DNA of 64,000 bases from Micromonospora sp. NBC_01796. GTDB taxonomy: Bacteria > Actinomycetota > Actinomycetes > Mycobacteriales > Micromonosporaceae. The notes under the pieces are model-generated. The model worked only from the letters and a program-made list of their open reading frames with translations, had not been told where the DNA came from and did not search any database. This document shows positions 18,260 to 27,558 of this stretch, piece by piece (within the stretch, counting starts at the first letter, position 1; each line of letters opens with the position of its first letter). The stretch lies in the NCBI RefSeq assembly GCF_035917455.1, contig NZ_CP109078.1, positions 6,556,001 through 6,620,000 on the forward strand. The letters run 5' to 3'. The position numbers and the translations under genes are program-made.

Positions 18260-18286
18260 CATATGCTACGGTTCCCGTATTATATG
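18260..18286. promoter_or_regulatory. MarR operator candidate
   Basis: Arms CATATGCTACGG and CCGTATTATATG around TTC match at 10 of 12 positions. The right arm contains TATTAT, a likely -10 for the rightward gene, so binding would block transcription. Confidence 0.65.
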
Positions 18287-18316
18287 GGTTACCTGACCGG
18301 AAGGCAGGAACAGCAG

Positions 18317-18985
18317 ATGAAGCTGACCATCTTCGCGGCGACCGGCGGCATCGGGCGACAACTGCTCGAACAGGCCGTCACCGCGGGCCACGACGTCACC
18401 GCGGTCGTCCGCAATCCGAAGAAGTTGACCGGCAGTCCGGCGCGGATCCTCACCGCCGACCTGGCCGCCCCCGACCCCGCCGTGATCGAATCCGCCGTGC
18501 TCGGAGCCGACGGCGTGCTGTCCGGGCTCGGCGCGAGTTCGACGGCCGAGGCCGGCGTTGCCCGGCGGGGTACCGAGGCCATCATCGCGGCCATGCGGGC
18601 AACGGGGGTCCGTCGCATCGTCGTGGTGAGTGCCGCCCCGATCGGCACCGTGCCCTCGCCCAGCCGGCCGGCGCCGCCCAGACACGATCCGGGCGACGGC
18701 TTCTTCATGCGCCACCTGGGCGCCCGATTCGCGCGGACCGCGTTCCGCCAGCACTACGCGGACCTCGCGCGGATGGAGGACGTCCTGCGCGACAGCGATC
18801 TCGACTGGACGATCGCCCGCCCGCCGAAGCTGACCGACAAGCCGCTGACCTCTGCCTACCGGATCGCGTACGGGCAGAACGTCCGGGGCGGCTTCTCCAT
18901 CTCGCGCGCCGATGTCGCCCACTACATGCTCCGTGCCCTGGAGGATTCCCGCACCGTGCGGCAGATCGTGGGCCTCGCGAACTGA
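18317..18985 (+). CDS. NAD(P)-binding atypical SDR (NmrA/BVR-B-like)
   Basis: 222 residues. The N-terminus MKLTIFAATGGIGRQLLEQA is the GxxGxxG dinucleotide site of atypical short-chain dehydrogenases, followed by VTAVVRNPKKL and a C-terminal DLDWTIARPPKLTDKPL, as in NAD(P)H-binding flavin reductase/BVR-B-like proteins. The ATG at 18317 has AGGAA six bases upstream; an in-frame ATG at 18263 would place the start inside the operator. Divergence from MarR suggests induction by a reactive substrate. Confidence 0.88.
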   Translation: MKLTIFAATGGIGRQLLEQAVTAGHDVTAVVRNPKKLTGSPARILTADLAAPDPAVIESAVLGADGVLSGLGASSTAEAGVARRGTEAIIAAMRATGVRRIVVVSAAPIGTVPSPSRPAPPRHDPGDGFFMRHLGARFARTAFRQHYADLARMEDVLRDSDLDWTIARPPKLTDKPLTSAYRIAYGQNVRGGFSISRADVAHYMLRALEDSRTVRQIVGLAN

Positions 18986-19033
18986 TCGGCCGATCGACGG
19001 CCATCGACCGTCCGGACAGGACAAGCGTCACTA

Positions 19034-19064
19034 CTGACAGGTAATCGACCTATTCGCAGATAGT
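19034..19064 (+). promoter_or_regulatory. Possible NRPS promoter
   Basis: CTGACA (19034-19039) and GATAGT (19059-19064) with a 19-base spacer, about 120 bases before the NRPS start, in a locally AT-richer stretch. Weak, spacing on the long side. Confidence 0.3.
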
Positions 19065-19184
19065 CATGCAAGGCGGACCTGATCATGGGCTGATGTTCGC
19101 CGCGGGTTCACCCACCGCCGGCACTTCCTTCGTAGCGTCTCAGCGCTGTCCCCGATCGTGCTGCGAAGGCCAAGGAGATCCACC

Positions 19185-22100
19185 GTGGGTGTCGTACCTG
19201 CCGTCGACCTGTCCGACGTCGGCCGATCCGCGCGTACCCGGGGTGTTGCGGTCGACGTGCTCGAGGCGATCGACGAGCGGGCACGCCGGGCACCGGCGGC
19301 GGTCGCCCTCGTCGACCCGACCGGTGAACTCACGTACGCGGAGCTGGTCGCCGAGGTGACCGAACTCGCCGGCACCCTCGTCGGTGCCGGGGTGAGCGGT
19401 GGCGACCTGATCGGACTCTGCCTCGGCCGGGGACGCACGGCGGTGGTGGCGATGCTCGCGGTGCTCCGGGCCGGCGCGGGATACGTGCCGCTCGACCCCG
19501 GCTACCCGCCGGCCCGGCTGGCCCTCATGGTCGAGGACGTACGGCCACGGCTGGTGCTCGTCCCCGCCGACGTCGACCCCCCGCCGCTGCCCGAGGGCAC
19601 CGAGGTTCTCCGGATCGGGGAACCGGGGCCGCCCTCGGGCACGGCGGCACCTGCCACCCGCGCCACCGCCGAGGATCCCGCGTACGTCATCTTCACCTCC
19701 GGCTCCACCGGCCGACCCAAGGGCGTGATGGTGCCCCGCCCGGCGCTTCACCACTTCTGCGCCGCCGCCCGGGACCGGTACGCGCTCACCCCGGCCGACC
19801 GGGTGCTCCAGTTCGCCTCGCTCAGCTTCGACGCCAGCGTCGAGGAGATCTTCCCGCCGCTGACCGCCGGTGCGACCGTGGTGGTCCGCGACGAGGACAT
19901 GATCAGCCGCCCGGACCTGTTCCTGGACCGCTGTGCCGCGCTCGGCGTCACCGTGCTCGACCTGCCCACCGCGTACTGGCACGAGTTGGTCGTGGCGCTC
20001 GACCGGGGCGAGGCGGAACTACCCGCGACGGTCCGGCTGGTGATCATCGGTGGGGAGGCGGCACAGGCGGGTGCCGTACGGGATTGGCAGGCCCGTACCG
20101 GCCCGGCCGTACGGCTGCTCAACACGTACGGGCCGACCGAGACGACGGTGGTCGCCACGGTCGCGGACCTCACCGGCTGGAACGGCGACGGGCCGGTGCC
20201 GATCGGGCACCCGCTGCCCGGTGTCACCGTCCGGGTGCTCGACCCGTCCGGGAAGCCGGTTGTCGTCGGTGATCCGGGGGAGCTGGTCATCGGTGGCGCG
20301 GGTGTGGCCACCGGTTACCTGCGCCGACCCGACCTGACCGCCGAGCGTTTTGTTCCCGGCCCGGACGGCGCGCCGGAGTACCGCACGGGGGACCGGGTCC
20401 GGCAGCTTGCCGACGGAGAGCTCGTCTACCTGGGTCGGTTCGACCACCAGGTGAAGATCCGTGGCTTCCGGGTCGAGCTGGGCGAGGTCGAATCCGCCCT
20501 GCGGGCGCTGCCCGGCATCACCGACGCGGTGGTCCTGGTCGACGGGCGTTCCGGGCAGCCGAGGCTGGTCGGGCACCTGACGGCCGCCGAGGGAGCGGTC
20601 GACCCGGTCACGGTACGCCGGCAGCTCGCCGCGACCCTGCCCGCCCATCTCGTGCCGGCCGCGATCGTCGGCCACGCCCGCTTCCCGCTCACCCCGCAGG
20701 GCAAGGTCGACCGGGCGGCGCTCGGTGCCGTACCGGTGGCCATGACGGCGACCGGCGCGGACCCGGCGGCGGCGCCCGGTGACCCGTTCGTGGCACGGGT
20801 CGGCGGGCTCTGGGCCGACCTGCTCGGTGTCACCGACGTCGCGACCACCGACGACCTCTTCGCTCTCGGCGCCGACTCGCTCGACGCGATCCGGCTGACC
20901 AGCGCGCTCCGGCGCGAGTACGGCGTGGACCTGACCCTCGCCCAGCTCTACGCGGCACCGACCCTCGCCGAACTCGTCGCCCTGCTCCGCTCGACCGGTA
21001 CGCCGACCACGGGACCGGACCCGGCGTCGAACGGGACACCGGACCCGGTGGCGTCGACCGACGAGCCCGAGCCGGAGCCGTTCGAACTGCCGCTCTCCCC
21101 ACTACAGCGGGACTTCTGGATCGCCGAGCAGGTCAGCGGCGAGCTGCCGGCGCACACCCTCGGCATCAGGTACCGGATGGCCGGACCGGTCAGCGCCGGG
21201 ACCATCGCCGCGTGCCTGGCGGAGCTCGCCCGCAGGCATCCCCTGCTGCGGGCCCGGTTCCCGCTCGACGGGGACGAACCGCGGATGGTGATCGTGCCGG
21301 ACGCCACGGTCGAGCTGACCGAGGTCGACCTGCGGGACCTGCCGACCGACCTGCGCGAATCCCGGCTCGAACAGGCGCGCCGGCAGGCCGTACGGGAACC
21401 GGTCGACCTGGCCGACGGACCGCTGGCGCGGGCGCTGCTGCTGCGTACCGGCGGCGACGACGAACTGCTGCTCGTGGTCCACCACCTGGTGTTCGACGGC
21501 TGGTCGGTCGGGGTCCTCGGCGACGAACTGGCCCGACTCCACCGGGACCTGTCGGCGGGTCGCACCCCGGCGCCCACGCCGCCGCGACCACTGCCGGACC
21601 TCGCCGCCCGGCGCCTCGCCCACGCCGCCGACGAGACGCTCACCGGGTACTGGCGGGACCGGTTCGCCGACGCCGACCTGGACCTGGAACTGCCGGCCGA
21701 CCGCCCGCGCCCACCCGTACGGTCGTTCGCCGCCGGCCGGGTGGCCCGCCAGCTCGACCCGGAGCTGGTCGACCGGCTGCGCCGGTGTGGCCGGGCGCAC
21801 CGGGCCAGCCTCTTCATGGTGGTACTGGCCGGGCTCCAGTCGGTGCTGCTGCGTTACACCGGCCGGACCGACGTGACGGTGCTGGCGCCGGTGGCCGGGC
21901 GGACGGAGCCCGACCTGGAGTCGCTGGTCGGCCCGGTGCTCAACATCCTGCCGATGCGCGGTGACGTCGGCGGCGAGCCGACCTTCGCCGAACTGGTGGA
22001 GCGGGTACGCGACGCGGTGGTCCGCGACCTGGACCATCAGGAACTGTCGCTGCCGGACATCATCGCGGCCACCCGGCGACCCGCCAGCGGTAACCGCAAC

Positions 22101-25100
22101 CGGCTCAGCGGGGTGATGCTGACCGTGCACAACACACCCGTACCCGGCACCGACCCGGTGCGGTACGCCGGTGAGGTGGCCCCGGCGGCGACCATGGTGG
22201 ATCTCGCGGTCGGTCTGGACTTCCCCGTCGACGGTCCGGTGCTGAGCGTCGACTACGCCACCGAACTCTTCGACGCCGAGCGGGTCGAGGCGCTGCTGGA
22301 CCACCTGCTGACGCTCCTCGCCGCCGGAGTCGAGGGGCCGTCCACCCCGGTCACCCGGCTGGACCTGCTCACCCCGGCCGAGCGGACCCGGATCCTGCAC
22401 GACTGGAACGACCACGCCGCGCCGGTACCGGCCGCCAACGGTCTGCACGAGCTGTTCGAGCGGTGCGCGGCGGCGACCCCGGCCGCACCGGCGCTCACGT
22501 ACGGGGACACCACGATCAGCTACCGGCAGCTCAACGAGCGGGCCAACCGGCTCGCCCGGCTGCTGCGCGAGCGCGGTGTACGCCCCGGCGGCCGGGTGGC
22601 GATCTGCCTCGACCGGGGGATCGAACTGTTCGTGGCGATGTGGGCGGTGCTGAAGGCCGGCGGTGCGTACGTGCCGCTCGACCCGGCGTACCCGCCGGAC
22701 CGGCTGCGCTACATGCTGACCGACAGCCGGGCGCTGGCCCTGGTGACCCGCCTCGACCTGGCCGGTGCCCCACAGGCCCCCGACGGGGTGGCGGTGCTGG
22801 CGCTGGACCGGGACGCGGCGACGATCGACGTGCTCGACCACACCGACCCGCCCGGGGTCAACGTGCCGGACGATCCGGCGTACGTCATCTACACCTCCGG
22901 CTCCACCGGTCGGGCCAAGGGCGTGGTGGTCAACCACGGAAACCTGGTGCACGCGGCGGTGATGTGGCAGCGCGCGTACCGGCTCGATCCGGGGTGGACG
23001 TACCAGCAGGCGGCCAGCTTCTCCTTCGACATGTTCGTCGGGGAGACGCTGCGCGCGCACTGCACCGGCGGTCGGTTGGTGGTGGTGCCCCGCGAGGTAC
23101 TGCTCGACCCCGCCGACCTGTACGCGTTGATGCGCGACGAACAGGTCAACTGCACCGAACTCGTACCGGCGGTCCTGCGTACCCTGCTCGCCCACGTGGA
23201 GGCGAGCGGCCAGCGGCTGGACTTCGTCCGGTTGCTGATCGGCGGCGGCGAGAAGTGGCACGTACGGGAGTACCAGCAGGCCCGGCGGCTGGTCGGGGTC
23301 GGCAACCGGGTGGTGAACGCGTACGGGGTCACCGAGGTCACCGTGGACAACGTCTACTTCGACGGTGACGTCGACGGGTTGCCGCCGGACGCGCCCCTGC
23401 CGATCGGGCAGCCGTTCCCGAACAACCGGGTGTACGTGCTCGACGCGTACGGCCAACCGGTGCCCGCCGGGGTGGTCGGTGAGCTGTACCTCGGTGGGGT
23501 GGGAGTCGCGCCCGGTTACCACGACCGGCCGGAGCTGACCGCCGAACGTTTTGTCCCCGACCCCTACGCCGACGCGCCCTCCGGTGTGGACCGGGACGCG
23601 GCCGGACTCACCGGTGGGATGACCGAGTCGGCCCGGATGTACCGGACCGGGGACGCGGCCCGGTTCCACCGGAACGGCAACGTCGACTTCCTGGGCCGGC
23701 TCGACGACCAGGTCAAGATCAACGGTTACCGGGTGGAGCTGGGCGAGGTCGAGGCCGTCATGGGCACCCTGGACGGGGTGCTGGCCTGCGCCGCCGCCGT
23801 GCACCAGCTCCCGTCCGGGATCGCCCAACTCGTCGGTTACCTGGTCGCCCGGCCGGGCGCCGAGGTCACCGAGGCCGACGTACGCGACGCGCTCGCCGCC
23901 AGCCTCCCGGTGCACATGGTGCCGGCGCGGGTGGTCGAGCTGCCCCGGCTGCCGCTCACGCCCAACGGCAAACTCGACCGTCGGGCGCTACCGGCACCCC
24001 CGGCCGCGGGTACGGCAACCGGCGGTACGGCACCGCGTACGCCCACCGAGCGGCGCCTGGTGGCGGTCTGGGCCGAGACGCTCGGGGTGACCGGGATCGG
24101 CATCGACGACACCTTCTTCTCCCTCGGTGGGGACTCGTTCACCGCGCTGCGCCTGGTCCGGCGAATCGAGCCCGCGCCGACCCTGATCGAGCTGTACCAG
24201 CACCCCACCGTCCGTACGCTCGCCGCCCTGCTCGACCGGCGACCGGCCGAACCGGCCGGCGGCCCGGACCGGCTGCTGCATCGGATGACCCCGAACGACG
24301 CGGACCCGGCCACCGGTGGGGTGACCGTGGTCGGGGTGCCCTACTCCGGTGGCAGCGCGATCGCCTACCAGCCGCTCGCGGCGGCCCTGCCGGCGAACTG
24401 GGCGCTCTACGCGCTGGAACTGCCGGGCCACGACCAGTCCCGGCCGGACGAAGCGCTGCTGCCCGGTACCGAGGTGGCCGCCCTGGTGCTCCCCGAGATC
24501 GAGGCGCTGACCGGGCCGGTCCTGCTCTACGGGCACTGCCTCGGGGTCGCGGTCACCATGGAAATCGCCCGCCGGGCCGAGGCGGCCGGGGTCGAGCTGA
24601 TCGGGGTCGGACTCGGCGCCGGTTTCCCCACCGCCCGGCTCCCCGGGCGGTTCTTCGACTGGTTCTACCGGTTGGTACCGACCGACCGGTTCACCTCCGA
24701 CCGGGAGTACCTGTCCTACCTGCGCGGCCGGGGCGGCTTCACCGACCTGGACCGTCCCGAGGACGAGGCGTTCGTGCTGCGCAACGTACGGCACGACGCG
24801 CGGGACGCGGAGGAGTACTTCACCGCGGACTACCGGGGTGCCGAGCCGACCCGGCTGCGCGCGCCGGTGCTGGCGGTCGTCGGCGCCCGAGACCGGGTGA
24901 CCGAGCACTACCAGGAGCGGCACCGCGAGTGGGAGCACTTCGCCACCGAGGTCGACCTCGCGGTGTTGCCGAAGGCCGGTCACTTCTTCGTCCGCAGCCA
25001 CCCCGAGCCGCTGGCCCGGGTTCTGGTCGAGCGGGCCCGGCAGTGGCTGCGACGTACCGGTTCCGAACCCGCGGCGGCCGACCCGGCACCCGCCGCCGCC

Positions 25101-26513
25101 GAGACCGCGCCGAAGACCGAGGTCGTCCCGGCGCCGGCCGTCCCGGCGGTACGTCGCCGGCCGTCGCCGAGCCTGTCCCGGTTCGCGTTGGTCGCCTTCG
25201 GCCAGTTCGTGTCGATGATCGGCAGTGGACTCAGCACCCTGGTCCTGAGCATCTGGGTCTACCAGCAGACCGGTGCGATCACGGACTTCGCCGTGGTCAG
25301 CGCGGTCGGCATGCTGCCCGGGATCCTGGTCGGCCCGGTGGCCGGCGCGGTCGCCGACCGGTGGGACCGGCGGCGGGTCATGCTCGCCAGTGACGCGGCG
25401 GCGGCCCTCGCGATGGGCACCCTTGGCCTGGCGGTCCTCGGCGGCGGGCTGGAACTCTGGCAGGTCTACCTGGCGGTGTCGGTCACCTCGGTCGCCGGCG
25501 CCTTCCAACGACCCGCCTACCTGGCGGCGGTGGCCCAGTTGGTGCCGAAGCGCTACCTCGGTCACGCCAACGGGATCAGCCAGCTCGGGGTGAACTTCGG
25601 CCTGGTGTTCGCGCCGATGCTCGGCGCCGGCCTGATCGGTCTGATCGGCATCTCCGGGGTGATCCTGCTCGACGTACTGACCTTCTGCGTCGGGGTGAGC
25701 ACCCTGATCTTCGTCCGGTTCCCGGACCTGATGTTCCGGCGGCGGGAGGAGACGTTCCGGCGCGAGGTGGCCAACGGTTGGCGGTACATCGCCCGCCGGC
25801 CGGGACTCCGCGCGGCACTGCGGTTCTTCGTCATCGACCACGCCCTCTACACGCTCGGGTTCGCGGTCATCACCCCGATGCTGCTGATCGAACAGTCCCC
25901 GATGGCGCTCGGCGCGGCGCTCTCCGCCGGTGGTCTCGGCGGGCTCTGCGGCAGCCTGCTGATGGGCCTGTGGGGCGGCACCGCCCGGCGGGCGAACGGA
26001 GTGATCATTTTCATGGGCCTGGCCAGCCTGGCGATGGCGATCGTCGGTGTCGGGGCCAGCCCGGTCTTCGCCGTGATCGGCATGTTCCTGCTCACCTTCG
26101 GCGAGTCGGTCACCGAGGGCCACTGGATCGCGCTGATCCAGACCAAGGTCGGCTTCGAGTTGCAGGGCCGGGTCCTGTCGATCTTCATCACGGTGATGAT
26201 GCTGACCATGCCGCTGGGCTACCTGGTGGTCGGGCCGCTGGCCGACCACTACGTCCAGCCGCTGCTCGAACCGGGCGGCGGGCTCGCCGACACGGTCGGC
26301 GCCCTGATCGGCACCGGACCCGGACGCGGCCTCGCCCTGCTGGTCATCGTCAGCGGGCTGCTCCAACTCGGCTGGGCGGTCCGGGGCTGGTTCAACCGTC
26401 CCCTGCGGCTGATCGAGGACCACCTGCCGGACGCCGTACCCCCGGCCGAGATCGGCGACCGGGACACCCTCCAGCGCGAGGCCGACGAACTGCTGCTCGC
26501 GACCAGGAACTGA
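19185..26513 (+). CDS. Bimodular NRPS (A-T-C-A-T-TE) fused to an MFS exporter
   Basis: 2442 residues. A1 (about 10-520) has FTSGSTGRPKG, YGPTETT, YRTGD and LTPQGKVDR; T1 carries S565 in LGADSLD; C (about 632-1060) has the HHxxxDG motif with H767; A2 (about 1087-1600) has YTSGSTGRAKG and LTPNGKLDR; T2 carries S1651 in LGGDSFT and is a few residues short after it; TE (about 1705-1950) has GHCLG, so the nucleophile position is Cys1785 rather than Ser. After a Pro/Ala linker, about 1990-2400 is a complete EntS-like MFS transporter (GAVADRWDRRRVM). The first module lacks a C domain, so the line should make a dipeptide. Start GTG has AAGGAG seven bases upstream. Selectivity residues read DAEDIGTVVK (A1) and DMGEIGAVDK (A2), suggesting basic amino acids. 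Product unknown. Confidence 0.93.
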   Translation: MGVVPAVDLSDVGRSARTRGVAVDVLEAIDERARRAPAAVALVDPTGELTYAELVAEVTELAGTLVGAGVSGGDLIGLCLGRGRTAVVAMLAVLRAGAGYVPLDPGYPPARLALMVEDVRPRLVLVPADVDPPPLPEGTEVLRIGEPGPPSGTAAPATRATAEDPAYVIFTSGSTGRPKGVMVPRPALHHFCAAARDRYALTPADRVLQFASLSFDASVEEIFPPLTAGATVVVRDEDMISRPDLFLDRCAALGVTVLDLPTAYWHELVVALDRGEAELPATVRLVIIGGEAAQAGAVRDWQARTGPAVRLLNTYGPTETTVVATVADLTGWNGDGPVPIGHPLPGVTVRVLDPSGKPVVVGDPGELVIGGAGVATGYLRRPDLTAERFVPGPDGAPEYRTGDRVRQLADGELVYLGRFDHQVKIRGFRVELGEVESALRALPGITDAVVLVDGRSGQPRLVGHLTAAEGAVDPVTVRRQLAATLPAHLVPAAIVGHARFPLTPQGKVDRAALGAVPVAMTATGADPAAAPGDPFVARVGGLWADLLGVTDVATTDDLFALGADSLDAIRLTSALRREYGVDLTLAQLYAAPTLAELVALLRSTGTPTTGPDPASNGTPDPVASTDEPEPEPFELPLSPLQRDFWIAEQVSGELPAHTLGIRYRMAGPVSAGTIAACLAELARRHPLLRARFPLDGDEPRMVIVPDATVELTEVDLRDLPTDLRESRLEQARRQAVREPVDLADGPLARALLLRTGGDDELLLVVHHLVFDGWSVGVLGDELARLHRDLSAGRTPAPTPPRPLPDLAARRLAHAADETLTGYWRDRFADADLDLELPADRPRPPVRSFAAGRVARQLDPELVDRLRRCGRAHRASLFMVVLAGLQSVLLRYTGRTDVTVLAPVAGRTEPDLESLVGPVLNILPMRGDVGGEPTFAELVERVRDAVVRDLDHQELSLPDIIAATRRPASGNRNRLSGVMLTVHNTPVPGTDPVRYAGEVAPAATMVDLAVGLDFPVDGPVLSVDYATELFDAERVEALLDHLLTLLAAGVEGPSTPVTRLDLLTPAERTRILHDWNDHAAPVPAANGLHELFERCAAATPAAPALTYGDTTISYRQLNERANRLARLLRERGVRPGGRVAICLDRGIELFVAMWAVLKAGGAYVPLDPAYPPDRLRYMLTDSRALALVTRLDLAGAPQAPDGVAVLALDRDAATIDVLDHTDPPGVNVPDDPAYVIYTSGSTGRAKGVVVNHGNLVHAAVMWQRAYRLDPGWTYQQAASFSFDMFVGETLRAHCTGGRLVVVPREVLLDPADLYALMRDEQVNCTELVPAVLRTLLAHVEASGQRLDFVRLLIGGGEKWHVREYQQARRLVGVGNRVVNAYGVTEVTVDNVYFDGDVDGLPPDAPLPIGQPFPNNRVYVLDAYGQPVPAGVVGELYLGGVGVAPGYHDRPELTAERFVPDPYADAPSGVDRDAAGLTGGMTESARMYRTGDAARFHRNGNVDFLGRLDDQVKINGYRVELGEVEAVMGTLDGVLACAAAVHQLPSGIAQLVGYLVARPGAEVTEADVRDALAASLPVHMVPARVVELPRLPLTPNGKLDRRALPAPPAAGTATGGTAPRTPTERRLVAVWAETLGVTGIGIDDTFFSLGGDSFTALRLVRRIEPAPTLIELYQHPTVRTLAALLDRRPAEPAGGPDRLLHRMTPNDADPATGGVTVVGVPYSGGSAIAYQPLAAALPANWALYALELPGHDQSRPDEALLPGTEVAALVLPEIEALTGPVLLYGHCLGVAVTMEIARRAEAAGVELIGVGLGAGFPTARLPGRFFDWFYRLVPTDRFTSDREYLSYLRGRGGFTDLDRPEDEAFVLRNVRHDARDAEEYFTADYRGAEPTRLRAPVLAVVGARDRVTEHYQERHREWEHFATEVDLAVLPKAGHFFVRSHPEPLARVLVERARQWLRRTGSEPAAADPAPAAAETAPKTEVVPAPAVPAVRRRPSPSLSRFALVAFGQFVSMIGSGLSTLVLSIWVYQQTGAITDFAVVSAVGMLPGILVGPVAGAVADRWDRRRVMLASDAAAALAMGTLGLAVLGGGLELWQVYLAVSVTSVAGAFQRPAYLAAVAQLVPKRYLGHANGISQLGVNFGLVFAPMLGAGLIGLIGISGVILLDVLTFCVGVSTLIFVRFPDLMFRRREETFRREVANGWRYIARRPGLRAALRFFVIDHALYTLGFAVITPMLLIEQSPMALGAALSAGGLGGLCGSLLMGLWGGTARRANGVIIFMGLASLAMAIVGVGASPVFAVIGMFLLTFGESVTEGHWIALIQTKVGFELQGRVLSIFITVMMLTMPLGYLVVGPLADHYVQPLLEPGGGLADTVGALIGTGPGRGLALLVIVSGLLQLGWAVRGWFNRPLRLIEDHLPDAVPPAEIGDRDTLQREADELLLATRN

Positions 26514-26596
26514 GCCGCCCGCCACCAACCGCCCGACACCAGTCACCGGCCCCAGCCATCTTTCACCGGCCACCCCGGCCAGATCTGAGGATCCCC

Positions 26597-27520
26597 ATGT
26601 CCATCGACACCCTCGCCGCCGCCGACGAAGCGCCCACCGACGCGTACGGCACCCCGCTGATCGAGGCCGCCGGCCTGGTCCCGGGCGTACGGATCCTGGT
26701 CAAGGACGAGACCAGGTACGCCTCCGGCAGTCACAAGGAGCCGGCCGCGCGTGCCGTGGTGGCCCGCGCGATCGCCGACGGCTACCGGCACGTTGTCGTC
26801 GCCACCTGCGGCAACTACGGGCGCGCGATGGCGATGGCGACCCGCGCCGCCGGGCTGACCTGCACCGTCGTGCTGCCGCAGGGGTGGAGTGACGGCGGTG
26901 CGTTCATGCGGGCGGCCGGCGCGCGGGTGCACCTGGTGGCGGGCAGCTACGAGGACGCGGTGGACGAGTCCCGCCGGCTCGCGGCCGAGGACGGCGCGAT
27001 CGACGGCAACGTCGACGGCCCGTACGTCGACGCGGTGTTCGCGGGGCACGGGGTGGTGGTCCCGGCGCTGCGGGAGGTGCTCGGCGAGCCCCCGGCCGCG
27101 CTCTGGATCCCGGTCGGGAACGGCACCACGATCATCGCGGTGCACCGCCAGTTGCGTGCCCTGGACTGGCCCACGGTGATCAACGGGGTCGGCTCCGCCG
27201 GCAACAACCCGGTGCTGACGAGCTGGCCGGGCGAGTACCGGATGCTCCCGCCGGACGGGGTCAGCACCACCGACCACAACCAGCCCCTGGTCAACTGGCA
27301 CGCCCTGCAGGGACCGGAGGCGATGGCCGCGATCGCGGACACCGGCGGCGAGGCGTACGGCGTCGACGACCGCCAGCTATGCGATGCCCGTACCGCACTC
27401 GCCCGGTACGGCGCCCACCCGACCGCCGCCGGAGCCGTCGCGCTGGCGGGTCTGCTCGCCCGGGCGGACGCGGTCGGCCTGGCACCGGGGACCCATGTGG
27501 TCCTGCTCAGCGGCCGCTGA
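26597..27520 (+). CDS. Fold-type II PLP-dependent enzyme (threonine synthase/cysteine synthase-like)
   Basis: 307 residues. ETRYASGSHKEPAAR carries the Schiff-base lysine K47, VVATCGNYGRAMAMA is the substrate/phosphate-associated loop, and WIPVGNGTTIIA is the phosphate-binding glycine loop of fold-type II enzymes. It is shorter than threonine synthase (about 350-490) and lacks the threonine synthase N-terminal domain, so it is more likely a beta-replacement, lyase or dehydratase acting on a precursor amino acid. Lying 83 bases after the NRPS stop with GAGG upstream, and followed by the desaturase, it probably makes or modifies a building block of the peptide. The exact reaction cannot be read. 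Confidence 0.82.
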   Translation: MSIDTLAAADEAPTDAYGTPLIEAAGLVPGVRILVKDETRYASGSHKEPAARAVVARAIADGYRHVVVATCGNYGRAMAMATRAAGLTCTVVLPQGWSDGGAFMRAAGARVHLVAGSYEDAVDESRRLAAEDGAIDGNVDGPYVDAVFAGHGVVVPALREVLGEPPAALWIPVGNGTTIIAVHRQLRALDWPTVINGVGSAGNNPVLTSWPGEYRMLPPDGVSTTDHNQPLVNWHALQGPEAMAAIADTGGEAYGVDDRQLCDARTALARYGAHPTAAGAVALAGLLARADAVGLAPGTHVVLLSGR

Positions 27521-27558
27521 CCACACCCGCACAGACCCACCCACGCCCTGGAGACGTG

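Noticed and set aside
21102-26573. Long minus-strand open frames opposite the NRPS
   Set aside because: Composition is Arg/Gly/His-rich without motifs, while the plus strand carries every NRPS core motif in one frame.
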